The position numbers and the translations under genes are program-made. Under the pieces are notes generated by a model. It was not told where the DNA came from. It did no database searches and worked only from the letters and a program-made list of their open reading frames with translations. From Candidatus Omnitrophota bacterium (lineage in GTDB: Bacteria > Omnitrophota > Gorgyraeia > JABMRN01), in NCBI GenBank assembly GCA_028702395.1, contig JAQVOV010000001.1, positions 1 to 64,000 of the forward strand: 64,000 nt of DNA, written 5' to 3'. Below, in pieces: positions 16,415 to 26,138 of this stretch. The first letter of the stretch is position 1, and every line of letters begins with the position of its first letter.

Positions 16415-16972
16415 ATGCAAATGCGTAAGCAAGAATTAAGAAAGGAGATTCTTGACAGGTTGAAAAAACAGCCTGAAGATTCTAAAATAACTAAAGAAAA
16501 TGCAATAAGAGACAAATTTTTATCTTCAGAAGAGTTTTTGAATAACCGTGTTATTATGTTCTATGTTTCAATGGCAGAAGAAGTTGATACATGGACTATG
16601 ATCAAAGAGGCTATAGACGCAGGTAAAACAGTAGCAGTTCCTTACAACCTGAAAGAAACTAATGATATGGTTCCTGTTAAGATAAGGGACCTGAAAAAAG
16701 ATCTGGAAAAGGGTAGCTATGGGATATATCAACCAAAAAACAAGGATGACAACAAAGTCCCTTTAAAAGATATTGAGCTTGTAATTGTTCCGGGAGTGGC
16801 TTTTGATACGAATAAGAATAGACTTGGCAGAGGAAAAGGATATTACGATAAATTCTTAAAAAAATTGCCTAAAAAAACAGTCACTATCGGATTATGTTTT
16901 GACTTTCAGATTGTAAAAAACCTGCCTGTAGATCATTTTGATCTGCCTGTTGATAAAATCATAACAAATTAA
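16415..16972 (+). CDS. 5-formyltetrahydrofolate cyclo-ligase
   Basis: Converts 5-formyl-THF to 5,10-methenyl-THF with ATP. 185 residues, typical length. The C-terminal nucleotide/folate motif is clear: VPGVAFDTNKNRLGRGKGYYD, with TIGLCFDFQIV afterwards. The N-terminal MRKQELRKEILDRL helix is typical too. Starts at 16415 or 16421 (second Met) are both possible. It fits the one-carbon theme of metV and gcv. Confidence 0.93.
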   Translation: MQMRKQELRKEILDRLKKQPEDSKITKENAIRDKFLSSEEFLNNRVIMFYVSMAEEVDTWTMIKEAIDAGKTVAVPYNLKETNDMVPVKIRDLKKDLEKGSYGIYQPKNKDDNKVPLKDIELVIVPGVAFDTNKNRLGRGKGYYDKFLKKLPKKTVTIGLCFDFQIVKNLPVDHFDLPVDKIITN

Positions 16973-17017
16973 TACGGTTTTCATTTGTCTTTTAGTATGC
17001 TTAACGGAGGGATAATC

Positions 17018-18586
17018 ATGGAAACGATCAGTATCGCACATATCGGATTGGCCATAATAGGCGCATCGTTCTTTTTTGCTATAGGTTATGTTTTAAGGAA
17101 ATATACAGCAAAAGTGAAAATAAAAAAAGCAGAAGAAAGATCCAAACATATTGTTGAGGAAGCTCGTAAAGAAGCAGAAGCACGTAAAAGGGAATCTCAA
17201 TTGGAAGCAAAAGATCTGCTTCTAAAGATGAGAACAGAATTTGAGAATGAGTCAAAAGGAAGAAAGCAAGAAGTTGCTATGATGGAAAAAAGACTTATTC
17301 AAAAGGAAGAGAATATTGATAGAAAAGTTGATCTTATAGATAAAAAGGAAAGGGATCTTGAGAACAGGAAAAAAGGTTTAGCAGAAAAGGAAAAGACTCT
17401 GACTGATAAAGAAAAAGAAATGGAAAGACTTCTTTTTGAGGAGAAGGAGAAACTGCAGAAAATTTCAGGGATGTCCAGAGATGAAGCCAGGCGAATTCTT
17501 TTACAAAGAATGGAAGAGGAAGTTAATAGGGAAGCAGCTGCTATGATACGCAAGACACAGGAAGAAGCAAAAGAAAAAGCAGATAAAGAAGCAAGAAAAA
17601 TAATAGGGCTGGCAATTCAAAAATGTGCAGCTGATCACACGACTGAAACGACAGTAAGTGTTGTGAACCTTCCATCAGATGATATGAAAGGGCGTATTAT
17701 CGGCAGAGAAGGAAGAAATATCAGGGCACTTGAAATGGCAACAGGAATAGATGTTATTATTGATGATACGCCTGAAGCAGTTATTCTTTCAGGATTTGAT
17801 ATGATGAGAAGAGAAGTTGCAAGAATTACACTGGAAAGACTTATTGAAGATGGAAGGATCCATCCCGGCAGGATCGAAGAGATCGCAGAAAAAGTAAAAG
17901 CTGAACTGGAACAAAGTATTAAAGATGAAGGGGAAAAAACCCTTTTTGATCTTGGGATACATGGCGTTCATCCTGAGCTTGTTAGGTTAGTGGGAAGATT
18001 GAAGTATAGAACAAGTTATGGGCAAAATATATTACAGCATTCAAAAGAAACTGCATGGCTAATGGGCACAATGGCAGGGGAATTAAGATTAGATCCTGTT
18101 CTTGCAAAGAGAATGGGTATTTTGCATGATATAGGTAAAGCTGTAACGCATGAAATAGAAGGTCCTCATGCTAAACTTGGGGCAGACCTTGCAAAGAAAT
18201 ATAAAGAAAGTGAATCTGTTATACATGCTATAGAGGCACATCATAATGATATTGAACCGAAAACTCTTTTGGCAGTACTTGTACAAGCAGCAGATGCTAT
18301 TAGCGCTACAAGGCCTGGAGCAAGAAGAGAGTCTTTAGAAACATATGTTAAAAGATTGGAAAAACTTGAAGGTATAGCTGATTCTTTTGCAGGAGTGGAT
18401 AAATCATATGCTATACAGGCAGGAAGAGAAATACGTATAATTGTTTTTCCTGAGCAGATAGATGATGCGCATGCAACAGTGCTTGCCAGAGATATAAAGA
18501 AGAGCATAGAAGAAGGAATGGATTATCCTGGACAAATAAAAGTAACTGTTATTAGAGAAACTCGAGCGATCGAGTATGCAAAATAA
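17018..18586 (+). CDS. rny: Ribonuclease Y
   Basis: Membrane-bound endoribonuclease that starts mRNA decay. The N-terminal membrane helix (about 5-25) is followed by a long coiled coil (about 30-190). A KH domain carries MKGRIIGREGRNIRALE, and an HD domain carries HSKETAWLMG and GILHDIGKAVTHE. Length 522 is normal. The ATG at 17018 is preferred over 16985 because GGAGG lies seven bases before it. A ymdB-type phosphodiesterase gene follows, as in many bacteria. A terminator lies at 18611. Confidence 0.96.
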   Translation: METISIAHIGLAIIGASFFFAIGYVLRKYTAKVKIKKAEERSKHIVEEARKEAEARKRESQLEAKDLLLKMRTEFENESKGRKQEVAMMEKRLIQKEENIDRKVDLIDKKERDLENRKKGLAEKEKTLTDKEKEMERLLFEEKEKLQKISGMSRDEARRILLQRMEEEVNREAAAMIRKTQEEAKEKADKEARKIIGLAIQKCAADHTTETTVSVVNLPSDDMKGRIIGREGRNIRALEMATGIDVIIDDTPEAVILSGFDMMRREVARITLERLIEDGRIHPGRIEEIAEKVKAELEQSIKDEGEKTLFDLGIHGVHPELVRLVGRLKYRTSYGQNILQHSKETAWLMGTMAGELRLDPVLAKRMGILHDIGKAVTHEIEGPHAKLGADLAKKYKESESVIHAIEAHHNDIEPKTLLAVLVQAADAISATRPGARRESLETYVKRLEKLEGIADSFAGVDKSYAIQAGREIRIIVFPEQIDDAHATVLARDIKKSIEEGMDYPGQIKVTVIRETRAIEYAK

Positions 18587-18610
18587 CAGATAAAAAGATA
18601 GTGTTTTGGT

Positions 18611-18646
18611 AAAAGCCCCTGATTAAGCTGGGGCTTTTATTTTTAT
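18611..18646 (+). terminator. Rho-independent terminator after rny
   Basis: AAAAGCCCC (18611-18619) pairs with GGGGCTTTT (18630-18638), followed by ATTTTTATT. Confidence 0.85.
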
Positions 18647-18695
18647 TGCGAAAATAATGAAAAAATGATACATTGGATTGACTGTGATAGGGCTT

Positions 18696-18812
18696 TAAAG
18701 TAAAAAGTAAAAAGGTAAAAGGAAAAAGTGTGGAAGGTCCTAGACAGAGGTTTTTAATAAGATTCCACAATGACAACAGATTTTTTCCTTTTTACTTTTG
18801 CCTTTTTCCTTG
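18696..18812. repeat. Intergenic palindromic element, AAAGTAAAAAGG-arm type
   Basis: Left arm of aaagtaaaaagg words, core GTGTGGAAGGTCCTAGACAG and AGGTTTTT, the segment CCACAATGACAACAG, and a complementary right arm ttttttcctttttactttt. It closely resembles the elements at 518 and 38080. Confidence 0.8.
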
Positions 18813-18833
18813 AACACGGATAATGGGAGAATT

Positions 18834-19613
18834 ATGAAGATCTTAATGATAGGCGACATTGTCGGCAAACCAGGCAGAGATGCGATAAAGCATATGCTTT
18901 CAGGGTTAATTGAAAAAAGCAACATTGATTTTGTTGTTGCCAATGGCGAAAATGCTGCAGGTGGAAGCGGATTAACCCCTGTTATTTGCGATGAGCTTTT
19001 TTCATATGGAATAGATGTTTTAACTTCAGGGGATCATATTTGGAAAAAAAGAGATATATATGATTATATGGATATGTCTTCAAGTGTTTTAAGACCTTTG
19101 AATTATCCGGACAATAATCCAGGCAAAGGTTATACGGTAAAGCAAACTAAAAAAGGTGTTTCCGTAGGAGTAATCAATATTATCGGAAGGGTTTTTATGA
19201 ACCCTGCAGATAATCCTTTTGAAAAAATATTAGAAGTCATTAAAGAATTAAGCGGATCAGTTAAAGTCATTGTTGTAGATTTTCATGCTGAAGCTACAAG
19301 CGAAAAAATTGCAATGGGATATTTTTTAGATGGTAAGGTTTCAGCAATAATTGGTACGCATACACATGTTCAAACCGCAGATGAAACTATCCTGGAACAG
19401 CAAACCGCATATATTACAGATATTGGAATGACCGGGCCTTTCAGCGGAGTTATCGGACGCAATAAAAACGCTATTTTGGAGAGATTTATCACTCAAATGC
19501 CTACGAGATTTGAAATGGCTGAAAATGATGTTCGTATAAACGGTGTTCTTATTGATGTAGATGAAAAAACAGGTAAAGCAAGAACAATAGAGAGAATAAA
19601 TAAAAAATTATAG
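18834..19613 (+). CDS. ymdB: YmdB-family metallophosphoesterase
   Basis: Calcineurin-like phosphodiesterase. The N-terminus MKILMIGDIVGKPGRDAI carries the metal-binding GDIVG. ANGENAAGGSGLT, TSGDHIWKKRDI, DFHAEATSEK and GTHTHVQTAD follow, all typical of the YmdB family (2',3'-cyclic nucleotide phosphodiesterase linked to RNase Y function). GGGAG precedes the ATG at 18834; upstream in-frame codons lie within the repeat. 259 residues. Adjacent to rny, supporting a joint role in RNA turnover. Confidence 0.93.
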   Translation: MKILMIGDIVGKPGRDAIKHMLSGLIEKSNIDFVVANGENAAGGSGLTPVICDELFSYGIDVLTSGDHIWKKRDIYDYMDMSSSVLRPLNYPDNNPGKGYTVKQTKKGVSVGVINIIGRVFMNPADNPFEKILEVIKELSGSVKVIVVDFHAEATSEKIAMGYFLDGKVSAIIGTHTHVQTADETILEQQTAYITDIGMTGPFSGVIGRNKNAILERFITQMPTRFEMAENDVRINGVLIDVDEKTGKARTIERINKKL

Positions 19614-19649
19614 TTCTTGTGTAAGGATATAAGGAAAGCATCATAAAAC

Positions 19650-20783
19650 ATGTCCGAACAAAAACATATATATACAGTATCAGAACTTACAAAAGATATA
19701 CGAAAGATAATAGAAAATAACTTCCCGTATTTATGGCTTGAGGGAGAGATCTCTAATTTCAAAAGACACTCTTCAGGGCATCTTTATCTTAATTTAAAGG
19801 ACAAAGATGCTATCATACAAGCTGTAATGTTCAAAGGGTCTGCAGATAAATTACAGTTTAAACCTGAGGACGGGCTTAAAATTACTTGTTCAGGAAAGAT
19901 CAGCGTTTATGATCAAAGAGGACAGTATCAGATCTATATCAGTTCAATGGAGCCTCAGGGATTAGGGAGTTTACAGCTTGCGTTTGAACAGCTGAAAGAA
20001 AAATTAAAAAAAGAAGGATTGTTTGACAGCTCAAGAAAAAGGCCTATCCCTTTTTTGCCTGCAAAAATAGGAGTGATAACATCGCCTACAGGAGCAGCTA
20101 TAAGGGATATTCTTAATGTCTTAAGACGACGGTTTTCAAACGCAGAAATAATTTTAAATCCTGTTAAAGTGCAGGGCAATGAAGCAAAGAATGAAATAGT
20201 ACAGGCTATAGAACTTTTCAATAAAAGAGATAAAATAGATGTAATGATAGTCGCACGAGGCGGAGGAAGCTTGGAAGATCTTTGGGCTTTTAATGAAGAA
20301 ATAGTTGCAAGAGCGATCGCAAATTCCAGGATACCTGTTATAAGCGCTGTTGGTCATGAAATAGATTGGACAATAGCAGATTTTGTTGCTGATTTCAGGG
20401 CGCCAACACCTTCTGCTGCAGCAGAACTTGTTCTGCCGGAAAAAGAAGAACTGCTTAACAGAATAAGTGTTGCTAAGCAAAGACTGAAAAATGCATTGCA
20501 ATCAACGGTAATACAATATGAACAAAGATTAGATGAATTAAAAGAAGCGCTTCTTTTTAGACAGGAAAATTTTATCAGAAAAACAAAACAATGTCTTGAT
20601 AACCTTATTGGAAAACTTGAAGTCTTAAGTCCATTGTCAACGATCAAAAGAGGATATAGTATAACAAAGGCAGATAACACAGGTAAAGTTTTAAAGGATA
20701 TAAAAAAAATAAAAAAAGGTGATATTATAAGAACGCGTCTTATCAATGGAGAAATAGTCAGTATTGTTGATAAGATCATATAG
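19650..20783 (+). CDS. xseA: Exodeoxyribonuclease VII large subunit
   Basis: Catalytic subunit of ExoVII. The N-terminal OB domain reads YTVSELTKDIRKIIENNFP and LWLEGEISNFKRHSSGHLY. The catalytic domain shows GVITSPTGAAIRDILNVLRRR, VMIVARGGGSLEDLWAFNE and AVGHEIDWTIADFVADFRA, then a coiled region. Length 377 is at the short end of the family. The small subunit gene follows after a repeat-filled gap. Confidence 0.96.
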   Translation: MSEQKHIYTVSELTKDIRKIIENNFPYLWLEGEISNFKRHSSGHLYLNLKDKDAIIQAVMFKGSADKLQFKPEDGLKITCSGKISVYDQRGQYQIYISSMEPQGLGSLQLAFEQLKEKLKKEGLFDSSRKRPIPFLPAKIGVITSPTGAAIRDILNVLRRRFSNAEIILNPVKVQGNEAKNEIVQAIELFNKRDKIDVMIVARGGGSLEDLWAFNEEIVARAIANSRIPVISAVGHEIDWTIADFVADFRAPTPSAAAELVLPEKEELLNRISVAKQRLKNALQSTVIQYEQRLDELKEALLFRQENFIRKTKQCLDNLIGKLEVLSPLSTIKRGYSITKADNTGKVLKDIKKIKKGDIIRTRLINGEIVSIVDKII

Positions 20784-20784
20784 A

Positions 20785-20962
20785 GTTACGCGCTGCGAGC
20801 TGCGAGCTGCGCGCAACGCGCGAGAGGAATGTCCTGAACGAGGTTTTGTAGGGGCGTATTGCCCGCCTGCCGGACGGGCAGGCAATACGCCCCTACCATT
20901 CATAAAATTGATCTGAGAACGATCATTAAGCTCGTGGCTCGCTGCGCGAAGCGCGAGGCTCA
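20785..20962. repeat. Intergenic palindromic element, GCGAGCTGCG-arm type
   Basis: GC-rich arms (tgcgagctgcgcgcaacgcg / cgctgcgcgaagcgcgag) flank the core GAGGAATGTCCTGAACGAGG and an inner perfect hairpin TAGGGGCGTATTGCC...GGCAATACGCCCCTA that itself holds CCTGCCGGACGGGCAGG. It is strikingly GC-rich against the AT-rich background. Confidence 0.8.
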
Positions 20963-20976
20963 AATAAGGAGGCTTT

Positions 20977-21273
20977 ATGGAAAAAGTGAATTTTGAAAAA
21001 GCTCTGGAAAAACTTGAAAAGGTCGTTTCAGATCTTGAAAAAGGAGATGTTTCATTGGAAGATTCTCTGAGGTTTTATGAACAAGGTGTTAATCTTGCTG
21101 ATTTTTGTCAAAAAGAAATTGAAAAAGCAAAAAAGAAAGTAGAGATACTTGTTAAACACGATGATGGAAGTGTTTCTCTGGAACCTTTTGATGAAAATGA
21201 GCATAAAGATGATGTTGTCACGTCCAGAAAAATAAAACCTAAGAAAAAGGAAGGGCCGTCTTTGTTTGAATAA
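20977..21273 (+). CDS. xseB: Exodeoxyribonuclease VII small subunit
   Basis: 98 residues. The N-terminal helical hairpin reads NFEKALEKLEKVVSDLEKG and SLEDSLRFYEQGV, the canonical XseB core that binds the large subunit. The tail (about 65-98) is charged and longer than in most XseB proteins. Strong AAGGAGG ribosome site. The ispA start is 7 bases past the stop. Confidence 0.94.
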   Translation: MEKVNFEKALEKLEKVVSDLEKGDVSLEDSLRFYEQGVNLADFCQKEIEKAKKKVEILVKHDDGSVSLEPFDENEHKDDVVTSRKIKPKKKEGPSLFE

Positions 21274-21279
21274 AATACC

Positions 21280-22068
21280 ATGAATAAATATAAAAAGATC
21301 ATAGACAAAAATATAGAAAAATATTTAAATGAATTTGAAGATAGAAAAAATCCTTTGTTCAAAGCTATGTATTATTCTCTTTTTCCAGGAGGCAAAAGAA
21401 TAAGACCGGTTTTAGCTTTAGAAACGTGTAAGATGTGCGGGGAGAGTTTTTCTAAAGCAATGCCAGGGGCATGTGCAGTTGAAGTGATACATAATTTCTC
21501 ATTGGTACACGATGACCTGCCATGTATGGACAATGATGATTATAGAAGAGGGAAATTAACCGTACACAAGAAATTCGGGACTGCTAATGCTGTTTTAGCA
21601 GGAGATGCACTGTTAATATTTGCTTTTGCGTTATTAAAAAATATAAAAGACAAAATTGTTATGTCCAGAACATTAGGGCAAATGACGTTGTGCTCAGGCT
21701 CTTTCGGAATGATAGGCGGACAAGCTTATGATGTTAAATATGAAGGCAAAAAAAAGACAGAAGGATTAAGGAAAAAGATAAATTATTTGAAAACAGCAGA
21801 ACTTTTCATTCTTTCTGTTCAAGTTGGAGCAATAGCAGCAAAGGCAGATCAAGAACAATTTAAACATATTTCAGAATATGGGAGAGCTTTTGGCGAAGCA
21901 TTCCAAATAAGAGATGATATACAGGATAATGAATATGCTGACAAAGAAAAAACAAGACAGATGAAATGTCTTGATAAATATATAATGCGAGCAAAACAAA
22001 CACTTGATATTTTCGGTAAAAAGGCGGATAATTTAAAAGCTTTGGTAGAAAAACTCAAAGAAGTATAA
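21280..22068 (+). CDS. ispA: Polyprenyl synthetase (farnesyl/geranylgeranyl diphosphate synthase)
   Basis: Condenses isopentenyl diphosphate with allylic diphosphates. Substrate motif GGKRIRP, first Asp-rich motif LVHDDLPCMDNDDYRRGK, and second motif FQIRDDIQD are all present. 262 residues, slightly shorter than the usual 290. It lies between xseB and dxs, a common isoprenoid gene order; product chain length is not determined here. Confidence 0.93.
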   Translation: MNKYKKIIDKNIEKYLNEFEDRKNPLFKAMYYSLFPGGKRIRPVLALETCKMCGESFSKAMPGACAVEVIHNFSLVHDDLPCMDNDDYRRGKLTVHKKFGTANAVLAGDALLIFAFALLKNIKDKIVMSRTLGQMTLCSGSFGMIGGQAYDVKYEGKKKTEGLRKKINYLKTAELFILSVQVGAIAAKADQEQFKHISEYGRAFGEAFQIRDDIQDNEYADKEKTRQMKCLDKYIMRAKQTLDIFGKKADNLKALVEKLKEV

Positions 22069-22083
22069 CAGGAGAAAATAAAA

Positions 22084-23958
22084 ATGGGATATCTTGAAAA
22101 TATAAAAATACCGGAAGATATAAAAGGATTTTCTGTTTCACAATTACAGGAGCTTTCACAGGAAATAAGAAAACGGATCGTAGAAGTCACCTCGCGAACA
22201 GGTGGACATGTTGCTGCAAGCTTAGGAGCTACTGACATAGCAATAGCCCTGCATTATGTTTTAGATACTCCTAAAGATAAGATCTTATGGGATGTCGGAC
22301 ATCAGGCATATGCTCATAAGATACTTACAGGCCGTAATGATGCTTTTGAAACATTAAGACAGCTTGGAGGAATAAGCGGTTTTCCAAATCACGAGGAAAG
22401 TGAATACGATACGTTTACAGTTGGTCATAGTTCTACTGCTATTTCACAAGCATTGGGACTGGCTTGTGCAAGAGATATTAAAAAAGAAGATTATAAGATA
22501 GTAGCGGTTGTAGGAGATGCTTCTTTGTCAAACGGCATGAGTTTAGAAGCATTAAATGATGCAGGGCATAAAAGCAAAGATATAACGATCATTTTAAATG
22601 ATAACAAACATTCAATTTCAAGATCAGTTGGAGCTATTAGCCGATACCTTAATAGGGTGATGACAAATCCTGCCTATAATAAAGCCAAAGACGAGATACA
22701 GGCTTTTGTCAAACGTATACCGAAAGTAGGCGACAAAGCATTAAATGCTGCAAAAAAACTAGAAGAATCGATCAAGAACATGATGGTGCCAGGAGCTCTT
22801 TTTGAAGAACTTGAAGTAAGATATTTTGGCCCTATAGACGGTCATAATATGGAAACACTTGTAAATACTTTAAAAAATGTTTGTAGTTTTAAAGGACCTA
22901 AAATAATACATGTCATTACTCAAAAAGGAAAAGGATACGGGCATGCAGAAAATGATCCAAGTTTTTTTCATGGACTTTCAGCTTTTGATATTGAGACAGG
23001 AGAACCTGTAAAGGAAGATGAAAGGGCAATGGGTAATTTTTCAGATGTTTTTGGAAGGAAATTACTGGAAATGGCTAAGGGAAATGAAAATATTGTTGCA
23101 GTAACTGCAGCTATGACAGATGGAACAGGGTTAACTAATTTTGCTAAGGAAATGCCTGAAAGGTTTTTTGATGTTGGTATAGCAGAAGGACATGCTGTAA
23201 CATTCTCTGCAGCAATGGCAAAAGGAGGGTGTATCCCTTTTGTTGCTATCTACTCTACCTTTCTTCAAAGAGGATATGATCAGCTTATACATGATGTAGC
23301 TTTACAGAATTTGCCTGTTATTTTTTGTTTGGATAGAGCAGGAGTAGTTGGGCAAGATGGGCCAACACATCATGGGATCTTTGACATGGCTTATTTAAGA
23401 CATATTCCAAATTTCACTATAATGAGCCCAAGGGACGGGTTTGAAATGGAAAAGATGATGGATTTTGCCGTTACGCTTAAAAAACCAGTTGCTATAAGAT
23501 ACCCGCGAGGAGAAGCCGTTGGTCATTTGCCTGCGTCTACTTTTAAAGAAATTGAATATGGAAAAGCAGAAATTTTAAGAGAGGGCAAAGACCTTGCCAT
23601 ATTTGCAATAGGATATATGGTCCAAAAGGCTATCAAGATCGCAGACCTTTTATCTGAAAAAGGAATAGAAGCATATATAATAAATGCCAGGTTTTGTAAA
23701 CCATTAGATAGTTCTATGATAGAATATATGGCTGAAAAAACCTCAAAATTCCTTACTCTTGAAAATGGTGTTATTGAAGGAGGGTTTGGAAGTGCTGTTT
23801 TGGAATTCATTGAACGGGAAAATATCAAGAATATAAATGTTAAAAGAATTGGGTGGCCTGACATGTTCATAGAACATGGTAAAACAAGGGAATTGTTCAC
23901 TAAATATCATATGACAGCAGAACAGATCACCGAGAACGTGTTGAGGGAGATGTTCTAG
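22084..23958 (+). CDS. dxs: 1-deoxy-D-xylulose-5-phosphate synthase
   Basis: Thiamine-diphosphate enzyme starting the MEP isoprenoid pathway from pyruvate and glyceraldehyde-3-phosphate. DVGHQAYAHKILTGR, GHSSTAISQALGLA and the ThDP motif GDASLSNGMSLEALNDAG are clear. The transketolase pyrimidine domain (RFFDVGIAEGHAVTFSAAMA) and HDVALQNLPVIFCLDRAG follow. 624 residues, normal. Ribosome site AGGAG at 22071. Coupled with ispA. Confidence 0.97.
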   Translation: MGYLENIKIPEDIKGFSVSQLQELSQEIRKRIVEVTSRTGGHVAASLGATDIAIALHYVLDTPKDKILWDVGHQAYAHKILTGRNDAFETLRQLGGISGFPNHEESEYDTFTVGHSSTAISQALGLACARDIKKEDYKIVAVVGDASLSNGMSLEALNDAGHKSKDITIILNDNKHSISRSVGAISRYLNRVMTNPAYNKAKDEIQAFVKRIPKVGDKALNAAKKLEESIKNMMVPGALFEELEVRYFGPIDGHNMETLVNTLKNVCSFKGPKIIHVITQKGKGYGHAENDPSFFHGLSAFDIETGEPVKEDERAMGNFSDVFGRKLLEMAKGNENIVAVTAAMTDGTGLTNFAKEMPERFFDVGIAEGHAVTFSAAMAKGGCIPFVAIYSTFLQRGYDQLIHDVALQNLPVIFCLDRAGVVGQDGPTHHGIFDMAYLRHIPNFTIMSPRDGFEMEKMMDFAVTLKKPVAIRYPRGEAVGHLPASTFKEIEYGKAEILREGKDLAIFAIGYMVQKAIKIADLLSEKGIEAYIINARFCKPLDSSMIEYMAEKTSKFLTLENGVIEGGFGSAVLEFIERENIKNINVKRIGWPDMFIEHGKTRELFTKYHMTAEQITENVLREMF

Positions 23959-23974
23959 CAGGGTTGAGAAGGCT

Positions 23975-24181
23975 TTAAGATAAAAAATAAAAGAATAAAG
24001 ATAAAAGGGTGGAAGGTTCTTGACGAGGTTATTGTAGGGGCGTAATGCAATACGCCCCTACAAATAAAAAAAGACTCCACAATGAAAACAGATTTTTTAT
24101 CCGCCAAAATTTTGCAAAATTTTGGCGGGATCTCGCCACTAAAAAAAAGTGGCGGACTTTTTACTTTTGCCTTTTTACTTT
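23975..24181. repeat. Intergenic palindromic element with three nested hairpins
   Basis: Contains core GGGTGGAAGGTTCTTGACGAGG, then TAGGGGCGTAATGCAATACGCCCCTA. CACAATGAAAACAG follows, with extra hairpins CCGCCAAAATTTTGCAAAATTTTGGCGG and CGCCACT/AGTGGCG inserted in the right arm, before cttttgcctttttactt. It fills the dxs-gltX gap. Confidence 0.8.
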
Positions 24182-24201
24182 GGTAAAATAAGGAAACAAA
24201 A

Positions 24202-25491
24202 ATGAGTAATGTAAGAGTAAGATTCGCACCTTCGCCTACAGGGTTTTTACATTTAGGAAGTGCTAGAACAGCGCTTTTTAATTGGTTATATGCCAGACGT
24301 GTAGGAGGGACTTTTGTTTTAAGAATAGAGGATACTGATAATCAGCGTTCAAAAAAAGAGTTCCTTGATGAGATATTAAAAGATCTAAAATGGATGGGAC
24401 TTGATTGGGACGAAGGGCCTTTTTTTCAGTCAGAAAGAAGCAGCCTTTATATGCCGCATGCAGAAAAACTTTTAGAAAAAGGGCTTGCGTATAAAGATGG
24501 GGAAGCAATAATTTTCAAAGTAGCAGATGATCAGATCATAGAGGTCGAGGATCTTATACACGGAAAAATAATTTTCAATACAAAGGAGATCAAAGATCAA
24601 GTTCTGATAAAATCAGACGGCTCTCCTGCTTATAATTTTTGTTGTGTTATTGATGACAATGATATGGGTATCACTCACATTGTACGAGGAGATGATCATT
24701 TGTCAAATACTCCAAAACAGATATTGTTCTATAAAGCCCTTGGATTCAATGTTCCTAAATTTGCACATATGCCTTTAATGATGGGAAAAGACGGCACAAA
24801 ACTTTCCAAACGTCATGGAGGCGTGGCAGTTTTTGAATATAAACAGGAAGGTTTTTTGCCTGAAGCTTTAGCAAATTATCTTATGCTTTTAGGATGGATG
24901 CCAAAAGACGGAAAAGAGATACTCGCGCTAGATGAAGCTGTAAAACAATTTGATATCAGTGATATCAATAATGTGCAGGCAAAGTTTGATGTAGATAAAC
25001 TTAAATGGATAAATGGGGAGTATATACGACAAAAAAAAGCAGAAGAATTGAGAGCGCCTATTATGCAGAAAATGGAAGAAGAAGGGTATAGAAAAGAAAA
25101 TATTGACAAAGAGTATCTTTTAAGGATAATAGAGCTTTACAAGGAAAGGTTCAGGACTTTTTCAGAGTTTTTAACACTTACAACATGTTTCTTTAAAGAT
25201 GATTATGTGATGGATGAAAAGGCTTTTCAGAAGAACCTTTCTAAAGAAGAATCGAAAAAGTGTTTGGCAGAATTTGCAAAAGCATTAAAAGAAGTTAAAG
25301 AATTCACTTCTAAAAATATAGAAGAGTGCTGTCGAGAGCTTTCCGAAAGAACAGAGATCAAAGCAGCACAATTTATTCATCCTACGAGAACAGCTGTAAG
25401 TGGAATGCTAGGGGGAGCAGGGCTTTTTGAAATGATGGAGGTTTTAGGCAAAGACAAAGTTATCGCAAGGATGGAGAAGTGGAGTATTTAG
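24202..25491 (+). CDS. gltX: Glutamyl-tRNA synthetase
   Basis: Class I aminoacyl-tRNA synthetase. The HIGH-like signature is in RFAPSPTGFLHLGSARTAL, the KMSKS-like motif is KLSKRHG, and RIEDTDNQRS and RGDDHLSNTPKQILFYKALG are typical. Length 429 is shorter than the usual 460-490, the anticodon-binding part being compact. Whether it also charges tRNA-Gln cannot be told; a tRNA-Gln gene lies 650 bases downstream. The end of the gene borders a 275-bp tandem duplication. Confidence 0.94.
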   Translation: MSNVRVRFAPSPTGFLHLGSARTALFNWLYARRVGGTFVLRIEDTDNQRSKKEFLDEILKDLKWMGLDWDEGPFFQSERSSLYMPHAEKLLEKGLAYKDGEAIIFKVADDQIIEVEDLIHGKIIFNTKEIKDQVLIKSDGSPAYNFCCVIDDNDMGITHIVRGDDHLSNTPKQILFYKALGFNVPKFAHMPLMMGKDGTKLSKRHGGVAVFEYKQEGFLPEALANYLMLLGWMPKDGKEILALDEAVKQFDISDINNVQAKFDVDKLKWINGEYIRQKKAEELRAPIMQKMEEEGYRKENIDKEYLLRIIELYKERFRTFSEFLTLTTCFFKDDYVMDEKAFQKNLSKEESKKCLAEFAKALKEVKEFTSKNIEECCRELSERTEIKAAQFIHPTRTAVSGMLGGAGLFEMMEVLGKDKVIARMEKWSI

Positions 25492-26036
25492 AGAAGACGG
25501 ATAGCACTCTTAAGATAAAAGAATAAAGATAAAAGATAAAAGGGTGGAATGTCCTGAGAGAAGTTTTGTAGGGGCGTATTGCAATACGCCCCTACTATCC
25601 AAAGTTTTCAGGAAGATCCTTAATCTCGTAGCCCGCTGCGCGTGGCGCGAAGCAGGTTTCCAATGAAGCTTTTGTAAATGAAAAAGACGTTCGAAGAAGA
25701 GAAAAGTATTTCAAGACAACTAAAGGAAAAAGAACGTTACGGTTAATGTTAAAAGAGACCTTAGAGAAGACGAATATCTCTCTCTTAAGATAAAAGAATA
25801 AAGATAAAAGATAAAAGGGTGGAACGTCCCGAGAGAAGTTTTGTAGGGGCGTATTGCAATACGCCCCTACTATCCAAAGATTTCAGGAAGATCCTTAATC
25901 TCGTAGCCCGCTGCGCGTGGCGCGAAGCAGGTTTCCAATGAAGCTTTTGTAAATGAAAAAGACGTTCGAAGAAGAGAAAAGTATTTCAAGACAACTAAAG
26001 GAAAAAGAACGTTACGGTTAATGTTAAAAGAGACTA
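25492..26036. repeat. 275-bp tandem direct duplication carrying a palindromic element
   Basis: Copy A (about 25490-25761) and copy B (about 25763-26036) differ at only a handful of positions (aatgtcctga/aacgtcccga, aagttttca/aagatttca, and a few near the start). Each holds taaaagataaaaggg, the core GTCCTGAGAGAAGTTTTGTAG, the perfect hairpin GGGGCGTATTGCAATACGCCCC, GC-rich GCCCGCTGCGCGTGGCGCGAAG, and a 22-codon frame (25678, 25953). The near-identity implies a recent duplication. Confidence 0.92.
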
Positions 26037-26135
26037 TGTGTCGTGGGTAATGTGCCATGAGGTAGCTGTGGAAAACTAAACAGTAAAGATTTCCATAAAA
26101 GACACAAGACGCAGTACACATAACACAATAACACA
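26037..26135. repeat. Intergenic palindromic element, GTCATGG/ACACAAGAC-arm type
   Basis: Left arm tgtgtcgtgggtaatgtgcc and right arm gacacaagacgcagtacaca, with the centre AGCTGTGGAAAACTAAA that also occurs in the elements at 13660 and 52160. Confidence 0.6.
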
Positions 26136-26138
26136 TTC

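Noticed and set aside
25678..26021. Two copies of a 22-codon frame (starting MKKTFEEEK) in the tandem duplication
   Set aside because: Too short, without a ribosome site or recognisable homologue; its repetition is explained by the duplication.
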